This document shows positions 23,683-36,425 of a DNA stretch of 64,000 bases, one piece after another. The stretch is from Rhabdophis nuchalis (lineage: Eukaryota; Chordata; Lepidosauria; Squamata; Natricidae), in contig CM077658.1 of the NCBI GenBank assembly GCA_039707465.1, positions 12,789,574-12,853,573 of the forward strand, written 5' to 3'. Each line of letters opens with the position of its first letter. The first letter of the stretch is position 1. The position numbers and the translations under genes are program-made. Under the pieces are notes generated by a model. It was not told the DNA's origin, ran no database searches, and saw only the letters and a program-made list of their open reading frames with translations.

Positions 23683-23960
23683 ATGTTCCAATAGAACTGG
23701 AATGCCTAAAGCAACTTCAACCAAACTTCCTTTCTGGAAATAAATACTGCGGTGGGGGTGGTAAGATACTCCTAACACCCCTCGGTGTGTATGCTCTGTT
23801 CTGGTACAGCCTGTTGTACCTTAAAACGGCTTCTACTGTACAGTACAGTGGAGTTCCATAATAATGGCTGCATTAGAATGATGAGAAACCCATCTCTTTT
23901 TTCAAATATGAATGAAAAGTCCTTTGAATGTTTTTCTGTAGATTTCCTTTTAAAAAAAAG

Positions 23961-24000
23961 TAAAGGTAAAGGTTCCCCTTGCACACATGTGCTAGTTATT
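23961..24000 (-). mobile_element. Sauria SINE 3' end fragment
   Basis: TAAAGGTAAAGGTTCCCCTT, GCACACATGTGCTAGTTATT is the reverse complement of the Sauria/BovB-type 3' terminus. Only about 40 bp remain before the (TC)n array. Confidence 0.8.
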
Positions 24001-24002
24001 CC

Positions 24003-24004
24003 TA

Positions 24005-24093
<89 letters not shown>

Positions 24094-24095
24094 CT
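24003..24095. repeat. (TC)n(TATC)n microsatellite
   Basis: About 75 bp of CT dinucleotides followed by five TATC units. It abuts the SINE 3' end. ORFs of Ser/Leu repeats here are artefacts. Confidence 0.95.
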
Positions 24096-25664
24096 GCTTT
24101 ATTCTTTTCTTATACTTTCTTTGCACTTTATATTTTTTCTCTTTCTGAGTTCATTTTGTATTCATGTTTTCTGCTATAATCAAAATCTTTAATACAACTA
24201 TTTTTTTAAAAAAATATGTTGAGTGATCTTGGGCTGTTCCAAAATGTCTTAGTTTTGAACACGATGTCATAAGGTCATTTTAAATTTAACAGCTCAATCA
24301 TAAGATCGCTTTAAGTTTCACATCCCAATTGTATATTGTTTCTCAAATATGTATTTATATGCCCCTAGGTTTTGGGATGAGAATTAAATTAAAAAAGTCA
24401 AACTTATAATGGATCCAAAGAATAAGTGTATTTTTATACTTATCAACCTTTAAAGTATCTCTAGGGAGAATTCACTCTTCCCTAACAACATTAAACTGAT
24501 TTGTATAAGCCTGTCAGTTAAATGCTTATAATTTCTCAGACTATCAGGGTTGGTTTGCTGTGTTTAGAAAAGAAGAATTTTAACGGAGCAGCCTTTGTTT
24601 TTCCACTCCTTTTATTTGACTTTGTGATAATCACTCAGCAGGCATATTTTAAACTTTACTAAGTCCTACACCATCACATTTTTTTTCCATTTAGCATTAT
24701 GGTTAAAAAAAATGCCCTTTGAGAGCCCACACTGCTAGTTTGGAAAGGATGGCAAAAGCCATTTCAAGACTGAGACAGTTTCTAAACAGATGCCATTCTA
24801 ATGAGACACGAGCAGATGGCGCACCTCTGCATTTTTACACCTCTTCACTGCTCTGTACTATAGAGTGATTCTTCCTCTCTGAATGTGGGCATTTTAATAT
24901 GTTCCCTTCATATGTTTCAAGATATGAAGAACATCAAAACATCAAGTGTACAATTTCTCTCATATCGTCTCCTTCCTCCCATAGTGGCCAACAGATGTCT
25001 CTGGAAAATACTTAAATCATGAATAGACAACTTTCTTTTTCATGCTGACACATGATAGGATTGAAATGGTGACTTCCAAATAAAAGAGGTGGGTGGGAGA
25101 AATGACAGAAGATAAATTTTGCATCATTTCTTTTAAAGCTAAATAGAATGACATATTAATATGATGGATTTGTAGACGCACATTTAAATGTATCTGTCAT
25201 CTATCATCTACCTATTATCTACGTTTATTTATTTTTATCACCTGTCTATTCTCTCTATCTTGCTCACTTTTCCTTAATCACATTGTAGATTTTTGATGGG
25301 TAAGACCATGATATGTGAAAATAACAAAACATAACAATTGAAATAGACATGCTCGAAAAAATAATGCTCCAATTCAAGCAACAAAGTCCATTCCTGAAAA
25401 TTAACTAGAAGTTCCATCTTCATCGTCTTTCAGAATTTCATCAAGATTGGCTCTCGCCTGTCCTCTGGAAAACAGTAAGTGAATCTAGAAAAAACTACTT
25501 GTAGATTCCTGCCCCAAACCTCATGAAAACAAGGGACAACTATTTTTCCTCCTCCTCTATTCAACATGTTGGATGTATTTATTCCACTTGAAGAAGTGGA
25601 AGCAAACCATAATAGAATCCAACAAGGGCAAGCACAATCAGGGGACTACTATAAAAGCTAACCC
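24096..25664. other. No recognised gene; candidate constrained block at 24690-24850
   Basis: No repeat family recognised. The segment 24690-24850 is of even complexity and includes GCCATTTCAAGACTGAGACA and GAGCAGATGGCGCACC, with an E-box CAGATG. It could be conserved non-coding DNA, but that cannot be tested here. Confidence 0.3.
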
Positions 25665-25712
25665 TTGCAAAGGAGGAGGAGGAGAAGGCAGAGGCAGAGG
25701 CAGAGGCACAGG
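25665..25712. repeat. (GGA)n/(GGCAGA)n purine-rich repeat
   Basis: AGGAGGAGGAGAAGGCAGAG then three GGCAGA units. The Arg/Gln-rich ORF starting here is not a gene. Confidence 0.85.
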
Positions 25713-25714
25713 AG

Positions 25715-26050
25715 GACTAGGACTAGGAGAAATTTCCTCTTCAAATACCTGAAAGAATGTCACCCAGAAGAAAGCCCACTCTGTTTTCTATTGTTCCAGA
25801 GGGCAAGACATGTAATAATAGATTTCAGTTATAGGAAGACAGATTCCAATTAGATGTTAGGGGGAAAAAACATCTTAAGAGTAAGAGTTCAAGAGTGAAT
25901 CCAATTACTCAAAGAGTTATGCTGGATGTATTCAAACAGAGGCTAAAGAGCTATCTCTTGGGGATGTTAATATTTGGATTCCAGTAGTGAAAGGCTGGGC
26001 ATGATTGCTCAAGAGCATCTCCCTACTCTTTGATGCTCAACTCCTATGAC
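25715..26050 (+). mobile_element. Degenerate CR1/L3-type LINE 3' region
   Basis: Order and wording recall the CR1 terminal domain: GAGAAATTTCCTCTTCAAAT, CCAATTAGATGTTAGGGGG, GTATTCAAACAGAGGCTAAA. It is strongly diverged, so the class is tentative. Confidence 0.45.
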
Positions 26051-26478
26051 ATGAACAGACAATTCCCTAAAATAATCCCAGCCTTTGTAAACTTTTCTAG
26101 CTTGCATCAGCCACACACCCATTGAAGCTTTTGACCACCTCCCTTGCCCTCCAGAAAAATGAAAGAGGCTGGCTCAGTTCCAAGGGATTGTTTATAATTT
26201 CTCTGCTGGCTTATACGAATGGATATAACCTCAACAAGTTTAGTTCAGAGCCTTTTATTTTCAATGTATGCTATGTTTGGCTAGGAGGGTTCTTTCTTCT
26301 GATCACTCTGCTAGAACTCCCCTTAGTTTTCTTTTGTTTCTTTGTTGCTCAAGATCTGATAGTGCCCTGTTTTCTTGATTTTGCTCAAGAAAATCAGTTC
26401 TTTATTACACAGGGTCAATGATCTTGAGTTTTCTTAGGCACATCCTTTTCACTCGGTGCCTTTTCAGGATTATTCTTC
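26051..26478. other. No recognised feature
   Basis: A 99-aa plus-strand ORF (26122-26421) is Leu/Phe-rich but shows no domain or exon context. Confidence 0.5.
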
Positions 26479-26827
26479 CACTGGTGGGATTCAAAATTTT
26501 TGACTGCTGGTTCTGTGGGCGTGGTGTGGCTTGATGGGCATGGCTTGGTGGGCACGGCAGGGGAAACAATACTGCAAAATTCCCATTTCCATCCCACTCC
26601 AGGATGCTGTAAAATCCCCATTCCCTCCCCACCTCACTAACCTGCTTTCCAGCTCCATTCCCCTGTGCAGGGCAACAAAAGAAGGCCCAGCCGATCAGCT
26701 GGGATTCGGGAGGCAGTGGATGGGGGCAGAGCCAACCAGAAGTGGTATTTGCTGGTTCTCCGAACTACTCAAAATTTCTGCTACTGGTTTTCCCGAACCG
26801 GTCAGAACTGGCTGAATACCACTTCTG
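26479..26827. mobile_element. hAT-type MITE, family A (long form)
   Basis: CACTGGTGGGATTCAAAATT at the left, GGCTGAATACCACTTCTG at the right. It includes the insertion-like block CCACCTCACTAACCTGCTTT, CCCTGTGCAGGGCAACAAAA also present in 46358-46688. Flanks show no clear duplication. Confidence 0.8.
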
Positions 26828-27517
26828 CTTGTCCCTATCTTTACATTCACAGTGCTTTAGCCTTTTCCTCTGGCTCTTTCCATTATCTCTTTTTTTCTTG
26901 AAATATAATTGTTGAAGAGACAGTTTCCACTCCTTTCTGTTCCCATTTTTCTCTGCCTCTGTTCTCAGGAATATGTCCAATTTCTGACAGATGTCACATC
27001 ACTGTATTAAATTCCACATGCACAAATCTTTATTATTACCTTCTCCCTCCTCTGGGCAACTGCGTTCTCTGTCTTATCGAGGTTGTAGTCTGGATTTCCT
27101 CTTTCATTTCTGGCTTACTCTATTGCTTTAGTTATTTCTCCTGTGCTAATCTCTGGATCAGTTCACATGGTGTCTAAATCAAACGCTTTTCAGTTTTTGT
27201 TTATTTTTTATTGTTTTTCACCTAAGAAAAGTTGTCGAGGCAACTTAACCTTCTTTTTCTTTTTTAAAAAAAGGTATTTGTTAGATTTATTTACAAAGTA
27301 ATAGTGTACTGATTCTGAAATTTCCTACCAATTTGAATTTATAAGAAATACAGAAAAAAGGGTGTTTGGGCAAGTTGGGAAGTTTTTAATTAGACAGAAA
27401 CAGTTTCCTATGTTAATCAATGTATTATCTGATTATCTGTTTTATGCATGTGTTTATATTGTATATTGCAATCTGAAACTCTTAGTAAGTGGTATCTATA
27501 GACGCTAATAGGAATGA
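26828..27517. other. No recognised feature
   Basis: AT-rich non-coding sequence. Confidence 0.5.
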
Positions 27518-28140
27518 AATGATGGATGGGTGGATAGATGGATGGATGCAGGGGTGGGCTGCTGGGGGTTTGCAGGGGTTTAGGAGAACCTCTAGCTAGG
27601 ATTCTGTAGAGTTTGCAGAACCCCCAAATCCCACTCCTGGCTGGCCCCACCTGCCCCGCCCACCTGCCCCGCCCACATAGCCCATTTTGGATGCAGGTAA
27701 GTGCAGGGTACGTACGGAGGCTCGGGGAGAGTGAAAAACAGGCATACCAGAAGTTCGAAAAGGACAGAAATGGGCTCATTTCCAGCTTCCAGGGAGCCTC
27801 TGGAGCCTGGGGATGACATTTTTGCCCTCCCAGAGGCTTGAGGAAAGCCTCTGGAGCCCAGGGAGAGGAAAAACGTGCCCCTGACATGGTGCAGGAGGCT
27901 GACTATGCACCATGGCAGGGGCGCATTTTTCCTCTCCCTGGGCTTCAGAGGCTTTGGCCACACCCACCCACCATGGCCACACCCACCTAACCACCAAGCA
28001 GAAAAACCCTTGCTAAATTTTTGGAAGCCCACCCCTGGATGGGTGGATGGGTAGGTGGGTGGATGGATGGATGGATGGATGGATGGATGGATGGATGGAT
28101 GGATGGATGGATGGATGGATGGATGGATGGATGGATGGAT
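27518..28140. repeat. (GGAT)n microsatellite split by a hAT MITE
   Basis: GGAT units at 27520-27548 resume at 28038 and continue to 28140. The intervening 489 bp is a family D MITE. The Ile-His-Pro-Ser repeat ORF on the minus strand is this array. Confidence 0.95.
27549..28037. mobile_element. hAT-type MITE, family D
   Basis: CAGGGGTGGGCTGCTGGGGG to GGAAGCCCACCCCTG. Flanks gatggatg and gatgggtg match at 7 of 8 bases, though both are also microsatellite units. Internal GGAGGCTTGAGGAAAGCC-type blocks match 3960-4392. Confidence 0.85.
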
Positions 28141-29354
28141 ACCAACAATGTAAATTGGCATTGCCAGTTTTACAAATGAAAATGAACTATTCAAACTACG
28201 TATTAAAATATGTCATACCCAAAGTCACTTTCTCTTTGTTAACTCAGAAAACCACCTAGAAAGCATTGGTTTCTCCTCTCTTTACAAGCTAATTTTAAAT
28301 TATTTTTTTACTCCCATAATGTTGAACTTCACTACGTTTGTCTTCCAGTGGTTTATGTTAAACCTTTTTTAAATAATAAGGTTATCGGTGAATATTCCTT
28401 TTCTTATATACCTTTCTTGCTTCCTTTTCCTTACACTTCCATTAAATATTTATATTCTGCATTTTTTCCTCTTATGTGGAGGTTTCTACAACTCACTCTG
28501 TTGTTCATATTCAAGCATATTTTTCCTTCTTAGTTTCCCATTTTGAATTCTTAAATTTATTATATATGTATCTATTAACATCTCATAGAAATAGAAGAAT
28601 TTCCTTACTACATCCACCTAAGGCAGGTGTTCAAAATGTATAAGCATGACTAGATAGTTGGGATACGCATACAGGTTTTGATCCTCTATCCAGACCTCTC
28701 TATTTTAAATTGGGTACCTAAAATGAAATTGAAACGATATTCAATTTAATACAAGGGCAAAATTGTACATGAGCAGGGAATCCTTGCCTTATTCAATATC
28801 ACCTTATTTTGGTCAATGACCAGATCAACCTTGCCTTATTGCCCGGAACGCATTAACTACAGAACATGCAGTCAAATAAAATTCCATTTCCACTTCAGCT
28901 TGCAGGTAGAGAACTGAATGTGGCTGGAATAAATTCCCTGTAAATTTTTATACTTAAAAACATTTAACAATATGTGAACTGAAGGCAGTTTTTTCTTCTT
29001 CTATCTCTTTGTCTCATTTTTAATTTAGTATGCGCTTTTAGTAGAACTGTTTTTAAAACATTTAAAGATAACATTTCTTATACTGGAGGAGCTTTCCCAA
29101 ATAACAATTCTTTGTTTAAGCATACATTTATGTATTTGCACAACAGGCAAAATCCTAAAATGTTTCTATCCCTACAAGAAATTATTTCCATATTGAAGTG
29201 GATCATTATAGTGATTCCAAACTACTATTTGTGTAGCACATAATAGATAAATGTTGACAGGTTGTCATAGGGAAAGTTGATCACATTAATAATCCTACAT
29301 TTACTAAAATATTCCTCTTTCACTATCAAATGCTTTAAAAAATCCAAGGCAATA
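28141..29354. other. No recognised feature
   Basis: AT-rich non-coding sequence; no family recognised. Confidence 0.5.
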
Positions 29355-29612
29355 CAGGTAGTATTCAAATTGCAACCACAATTGAGCCCCAAAATTTTTG
29401 TTGCTAAGTGATACATTTGTTAAATGAATTTTGCCCCATTTTGTGACCTTTCTTGCCAGAGTTGTTAAGTGAATCACTGCAGGTGTTAAGTTAGTCACAT
29501 GGTTGTTAAGTGAATCTGGCTTCCCCATTGACTTTGCTGGTCTGAAGGTCACAAAAGAGGATCACACAACCTCAGGACACTGCAACCATCATAAATAAGA
29601 ATCGGCTGGCTT
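29355..29612. mobile_element. Truncated mariner/Tigger-like element
   Basis: Begins CAGGTAGTATTCAAATTGCA after TA. It contains ACCACAATTGAGCCCCAAAA, TTGTTAAGTGAATC repeated, and CACTGCAACCATCATAAATA. The right terminus is missing after about 29612. Same family as 2719-3111 and 48541-48938. Confidence 0.8.
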
Positions 29613-29751
29613 TCTAGAGGAAACTGCAAAGGAAATGACATCACAAACAATTGCCGCTCTAGGACTCTGCGCTCGCTCTCCTTAATGGCCCAGGCATTCC
29701 AGAGTTATCCTGGAACACACACACAGACGTATCTTACCCCTCCAGTAATTG

Positions 29752-31055
<1,304 letters not shown>

Positions 31056-31131
<76 letters not shown>
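31056..31131. repeat. (TC)n(TG)n microsatellite
   Basis: About 12 TC units followed by about 26 TG units. It explains the His-Thr and Arg-Glu repeat ORFs on the minus strand. Confidence 0.95.
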
Positions 31132-31132
<1 letters not shown>

Positions 31133-31434
31133 CTGTGTCATATCCATATCTCTGTGTGCCTCTGTATTCTACTTGTACTAGGTGTCTGGCTGTGAAAGCC
31201 CTAGAAAGTCTTGACAGTTTAGATGGCCGATAGTTCCAGGCCTCTCTGCTTTGGCTCATGTGACCAGAAGGAGAGGCTTAAACCTTGCCAACTTGCTAAG
31301 TGAGTGTCCAGCCTCCACTTCCATAGGGATGCTTTGAGCCATTTAATTTGCCAGGATTTTGTTTCCCCCATTGCCCCTCTTTTGATCCTACTCACTCTTG
31401 AATGTAGCTTTCCTTTTGGCAGGTGTCTTCTCAC
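31132..31434. other. No recognised feature
   Basis: Non-coding; no family recognised. Confidence 0.5.
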
Positions 31435-31862
31435 CAGGGATGGGTTTCAAAAATTTCACCAATGGGTTCTCTGCCTGGTTGCTGGGTGAGCATGGTCATG
31501 GTGGGCATGGCCTAGTTGGCCTCCTCAATCACAGTGGAGGGGGGAATTTTCACCTTCCTCAGGCTCTGGAGGCTTTCCTTGAGCCTCTGGGAGAGTGAAA
31601 AATGCCTTCCCCGGACTCCAGAGGTCTCCCGGAGGCCAGAAATGGGCCTGTTTCTGGCCTTCCAGGAGGCCCATTTTTCCCGCCTCCGTGCGGGCCCTAC
31701 ACTTATCTCACATCCAAAACAGGCCATCTGGAGACTCCTGGGAGGGGAAGGGCAGGGTGGGTGGGGCTAGCCACAGATGAGATTTGGAGGTTCTTCGAAC
31801 CGGCCATAACGTTAGCTATGGGTTCTCCCAAATCCGGGCGAACTCATAGCAGCCCACCCCTG
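31435..31862. mobile_element. hAT-type MITE, family D-related
   Basis: Left end CAGGGATGGGTTTCAAAAAT, right end CATAGCAGCCCACCCCTG. The interior has GGCTTTCCTTGAGCCTCTGG, the inverse of the D-family block, so the interior is in the opposite orientation or exchanged. Several ORFs across it are repeat artefacts. Confidence 0.75.
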
Positions 31863-32010
31863 CTTCATTCCCACCAGTATGCTCCCCATTCGGTTCAGCA
31901 TTTGATGAATGGATGGCTGGAAAGACATTGTATAAGTTCCACTTTTACGTTTAGAATGAATATAAAAGTGGTTTGAAGATAATATGTCTATGGAGATTCA
32001 GGTCTTGGTT

Positions 32011-32114
32011 GTCCCAAAGGTGCTTTTTCCAAAAGGCAACTAGACTTATGAAACATTTCAAATTAAAAACCAAGAGAGTTCAGTTGCCTTTTTTGGGGGA
32101 CGCACCTTTGGGAC
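32011..32114. repeat. Inverted repeat from a dispersed repeat (possible Penelope-like)
   Basis: GTCCCAAAGGTGCTTTTTCC at the left pairs with GGGGACGCACCTTTGGGAC at the right, with a spacer of about 30 bp. The same arm sequences occur at 36320-36355 and as another inverted pair at 41528-41619. The family assignment is uncertain. Confidence 0.6.
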
Positions 32115-32439
32115 ATTGTGGATAATAATTCTCCTTGTCCATCTCCTCTCTCTTTGCAAAAAATGTTCTTATCATGAAATTAAAAATTTCAGTAAGGCAA
32201 GTACCCAATTCTATAAACAGAAACTAATGTCTGAATAAAGGACCATGCCAACATTGGAAGTGTTTTTCCTTCAGACCAATGGGCTAAACACCATCCTGCA
32301 ACAACAGGATGACTAAAAATAAACAGCCTTAAATGGGAAACGCTAATGGTTGTTGAGCCTTTTGGTATGGAAATGAGACTATCACTCTTTTCCTTCTGTT
32401 TCTTGGAACATATACACGACTCTTTCTTAATGATTCTTT

Positions 32440-32800
32440 TGTTTTAAGTAGAGCACAGTATCAGCTGGGTGGAAATCTGTCTCGATGGCCAAGCAGCCAC
32501 TCTTTGAAAAGGGGGAACGTTTGACTTCCGAAATAAACTTGGTGACTGAGAGCCAGCTTCTTGGGAGTGATAACAGCGATGGCAAAACAGCTGCCAGCCA
32601 AATCAACGGGCTGCTCTATTAAAAACCGACATGCCGTCCATTAATGCAGAGCAGCTACGCGGGGTTATTAGACAGCTATGCAAATATGCTAAATTAATCA
32701 TTTTGGCACAAAGCCTCTCACTTTTGCAATAAAGGCAACAGCAAAGCCTTATCTGTAAGAGGGAATGCCACTTGGGAGTCTATCATAGAGCCCTTGTCAT
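32440..32800. promoter_or_regulatory. Candidate conserved non-coding element
   Basis: A repeat-free block of even base composition unlike the AT-rich flanks. It holds a perfect octamer ATGCAAAT (32678-32685), directly followed by ATGCTAAATTAATCA, and further homeodomain-like cores. It has no open frame. It lies about 25 kb downstream of the CDH11 3' end. Function is inferred only. Confidence 0.4.
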
Positions 32801-33355
32801 CCTCCTGTTTGAATTGGTTTCTCTTTGAAGAAACTGAAAAGCTGGGAATCTAAAATTACCCAACCATGGGGCTGAATTGGTTGGCTCCTGTTTCTCAGAA
32901 TGTAATTGCAACTTAATTATAGCACAGACTTTGCTTTGGCTGCATCGGTTCCAGCATTACTAAAAAGGATCTTACAGTGGAAGCTGCAAACTTTGTGGGT
33001 GCATCTCGTGGCTGTTTGTCTGGATAGATCTCATTCTCTCTCCTTCAGGCAAAGTTTCATTTTCCCTTAATTTTTGTTTCTTTTTTTAAAACTCTGTGAG
33101 GTGTTATTGCTTCATGTTTTTAAGATATACATTTGTCTCTTTCTCCATATATTTAATTGGCCATTTTATCTACTCTGGACAGCTTTTGCAAACACTTTTC
33201 TCTTAACAGAACTGCAACCTAGTACACATGATTTGTGAATATATTATTTAATGCAGACATTTGCTAATATATGTGGCGGGAAGTTGAATGAGTACATTGA
33301 AAACTCTACAGAAGTGCATGTTTTGGGGGGAAAGTTTCGGTAATTTGAACTCATG
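32801..33355. other. No recognised feature
   Basis: Non-coding sequence; no family recognised. Confidence 0.5.
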
Positions 33356-33369
33356 TATTCATTTGAATA

Positions 33370-33706
33370 GCAGGCTCAGCAGCTAAGGTGCTGAGCTTGT
33401 CAATCAGAAAGGTCAGCAATTCAGCAGTTCGAATCCCTAGTGCCGCATAATGGAGTGAGCTCCCGTTACTTGTCCCAGCTTCTGCCAACCTAGCAGTTCG
33501 AAAGCATGTAAAAATGCAAGTAGAAAAATAGGAACCACCTTTGGTGGGAAGGTAACAGCGTTTTATGCACCTTTGGTGTTTAGTCATGCTGGTCACATGA
33601 CCATGGAGACAGCCCTGGCTCTTCAGCTTTGAAAAAGAGATGAGCACTGCCCCCTAGAGTCAGGAATGACTAGCACATATGTGCGAGGTGAACCTTTACC
33701 TTTACC
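33370..33706 (+). mobile_element. Sauria SINE with 14-bp target duplication
   Basis: Flanked by TATTCATTTGAATA on both sides (33356-33369, 33707-33720). tRNA-like head with B box GTTCGAATCCC, body TTACTTGTCCCAGCTTCTGC and end GTGAACCTTTACCTTTACC. The perfect duplication indicates a fairly recent insertion. The 98-aa antisense ORF is a by-product found in most copies. Confidence 0.95.
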
Positions 33707-33792
33707 TATTCATTTGAATATGTAAAGAAAGCTGTTTAAGTTCACAATGAAGTACAAAATAAATGCATAATTATGGAATGCAAAGGAATAAT

Positions 33793-34007
33793 GAGAGCCA
33801 GTTTGGCCTAGTGGTTAAAGTACCAGGGTATAAACCAGGAGCCTGTGAGTTCTAGTCTTGCCTTAGGCACAAAATCTGTAACCTAGAGCTCATTATTCTC
33901 TCTCACAGTCTAAGGAAGGAGGCAATGGCAAACCACTTCCAAAACCTTGTCAAAAAAACTGCAGATGTTTCTCCAGGTAGTCACCAAGAGTCAAAGACCC
34001 ATACACA
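33793..34007 (+). mobile_element. tRNA-derived SINE (GAGAGCCAG type) with BovB-like tail
   Basis: Head AGAGCCAGTTTGGCCTAGTG is the A-box region. The tail contains GGAGGCAATGGCAAACCACT and TCACCAAGAGTC, as in BovB-derived 3' ends. An 11-bp duplication AAAGGAATAAT flanks it (33782-33792, 34008-34018). Confidence 0.85.
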
Positions 34008-34019
34008 AAAGGAATAATC

Positions 34020-34220
34020 CAGTGGTGGAATTCAATTTTTTTTACTGCCAGTTATGTGGGCGTGGTTTGGTGGGCATTGCAGGCAAAGGATATTTCAAAA
34101 TCCCTATTCCCACCGCACTCTGGGGCCAGTCAGGGAGGCATTTGCCAGTTCTCCAAACTACACAAAATTTCTGCTACCGGTTCTCCAGAACCTGTCAGAA
34201 CCTGCTGAATTTCACCCCTG
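34020..34220. mobile_element. hAT-type MITE, family A (short form)
   Basis: CAGTGGTGGAATTCAATTTT at the left, CTGCTGAATTTCACCCCTG at the right. Perfect 8-bp duplication GAATAATC (34012-34019, 34221-34228). It landed within the 3' target duplication of the preceding SINE. Confidence 0.95.
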
Positions 34221-34228
34221 GAATAATC

Positions 34229-34345
34229 CTTCAGGGGTTGTGGGTGCTTCATCATTGGAGGTTTTAAAAAAGAGATTGGACAGCCATTTATCTGAAATGG
34301 TATCTGGCCTCCTACTCTTCTCCAAGGTCTCTCCCAACTGTCTTA
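34229..34345 (+). mobile_element. CR1/L3-type LINE 3' fragment
   Basis: GGTTGTGGGTGCTTCATCAT, GATTGGACAGCCATTTATCT and GAAATGGTAT correspond to the end of the CR1 ORF region at 21400-21465. Confidence 0.75.
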
Positions 34346-35912
34346 TTTTACATCTATAATTTAAGTTTGTACATTGTATAACTACAAATACTAATGTAGA
34401 GGATTTTTTTACAGTGACAATCTGTAGCAATGAGAACATCCCCCTCTGACAACTTTTAAATTATTAGTCAAGCATGATATTAAGAATTACAGTATGTAGC
34501 AATATCAAGATAATTTAATAGATAGATAAATAGCTAATCTTTCTAATAGTTTAGCTGTTTAACCCAATAATATTAATCCAGTAGTATTTAATCTAAAAGT
34601 GAAGAGGTAAATAAATCTTGGAAGAAGATGAAAAGAAAGTTGTATAATAAAAAATAAGAGCACAAAGACATTGAAGCAGAAAATTCTCCATATTAACCTG
34701 AAAGTGTGGTTTTAAATTAAGGAATAACTTCAAAAATCCCCCCAAAAATGACATGTAAAAATAGGCTAGAATTACACCGATCTATCCATCCATAGATCAT
34801 ATCATTAAAAGCCATTCCATAATAACAGAGTCTTTATGTGAAGTGGATCTGTCAAAATTGCAACTTTTATCGTTTCAATTTTGAATCCAGACAGATTTTT
34901 ATCTATGTTTTCCCCGAGGAGCAGATATTACAGCCCAATGAAACTGAGAGTTAATGGTAGACTATCAACATGAAAATCTGTGTTTCTGCCCCATTAAGAA
35001 CCTTGAGAATTATAACCCAGCATTTCACATTTGTTCAGATAAAGAATGGCTGTTTTTGTTGACTGCTAAGTCTAACAGATGATTTTTTGACTTGGGACAA
35101 GACAACAGCTGTTTGTTAAAACATAATTTTTTTAAAAAAAGATGCATCCTGTACACAGGTTGTTATTAAAACTGCTTTCTCTATCTATGTTTAGGAGACA
35201 TCCCTTATGCTGTCTGCATTAAACATGCTTGGAGTACTTGACATAAGTGATAATAGTTCTTATTTAATCTCTAGAGTCCATAGAACTGATGGATGCATTC
35301 CCACACTGATTTACAATTTTCTCATTTTTTAAAAAACAGACAAATCTGTGGAACTGCAATGACATATGAAATGCATCCCTAAGCAAATTAAAGTACTTGG
35401 AAAGTAATAAAAATGTGAGTAATTATCATCTGATTATAATTGAATATGTTAGGCAGCTCAGCATCCTTTGAAGTGTTTTAATATATTAATCAAACTAGTC
35501 ATCAGCATTTCTTATTGAGGTTTATTACTGTTATGGATCTTTCTGTGAACAAATGAGCTCTTGATATAGTTGTTTTTTGTTCTTCTATCTATCTGGACAT
35601 TTGAAGTCATTGTATATGTGTTTTATTCTGGGTGTACCAATCAATCAATCAACCTAAGTAAGCATTGCTCTTTGAGCATAGGAAGCAATGCAATGTTCAT
35701 TGGCCCTTAAAGCAAGCTGTGAAGATGACATATTTTGCATCACGAAGCATCAAGATAGGCACAATTCACCTTCACTAGATATTTTGCTTCTAGACAAGCA
35801 GCTCTTATGAAGAGCAGTAGACATATAATCTAGTAACAAAGAGCCAATGAAGATATGTTCCAATCGATGCTTCCCAAATCTCTTTTAGGAGGTGGGGTAA
35901 TTAAATTTTTTC
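34346..35912. other. No recognised feature
   Basis: About 1.6 kb of AT-rich non-coding sequence; no gene or family recognised. Confidence 0.5.
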
Positions 35913-35921
35913 TAAATGTCT

Positions 35922-36278
35922 TTGGAGGGATGCGGTGGCTCAGTGGCTAAGACTCTGAGCTTGTCAATCAGAAATGTCGGCAGTTTGGCAGTTTGAATCC
36001 CTTGCACCGCGTAACGGAGTGAGCTCCCGTTACTTGTCCCAGCTTCTGCCAACCTAGCAGTTCGAAAGCATGTAAAAATGCAAGTAGAAAAATAGGGGCC
36101 ACCTTGGGTGAGAAGGTAACAGCATTCTGTGCGCCTTCGGCATTTAGTCATGCCGGCCACATGAACGCAGAGACTTCTTCAGACAGCACTCTTCATCTTT
36201 GAAACAGAGATGGGCAATGCCCCCTAGAGTTGGGAACGACTAGCACATACGTGTGAGGGGAACCTTTACCTTTATCTT
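35922..36278 (+). mobile_element. Sauria SINE with 9-bp target duplication
   Basis: TAAATGTCT flanks both sides (35913-35921, 36279-36287). GGTGGCTCAGTGGCTAAGA head, conserved body, GGGGAACCTTTACCTTTA end. Confidence 0.95.
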
Positions 36279-36425
36279 TAAATGTCTATGGAAACTCTCA
36301 GTTATCCAAATCATGGTTGTCCCTAAGGTGTTTTTTCAAGAGGAACTGGACTTTATTTTTGTTTGAAAATGTTTTGCTTGTCATCCAAGGAACTTCTTCA
36401 GAACAAGTAAAGAGCTTCTATTATT
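36279..36425 (-). mobile_element. Dispersed repeat arm (possible Penelope-like 3' end)
   Basis: On the minus strand: GTTCCTTGGATGACAAGCAA, AAAGTCCAGTTCCTCTTGAA, GACAACCATGATTTGGATAA, GTTTCCATAGACATTTA. Arms of the same sequence form the inverted repeats at 32011-32114 and 41528-41619. I associate this wording with Penelope-like elements but cannot confirm it. Confidence 0.5.

Noticed and set aside
27592..28194. A 200-aa minus-strand ORF with an IHPS repeat
   Set aside because: Generated by the (GGAT)n array and a family D MITE.
33400..33460. tRNA gene-like A and B boxes
   Set aside because: Part of a Sauria SINE head flanked by a target duplication; cloverleaf and 3' trailer are absent.
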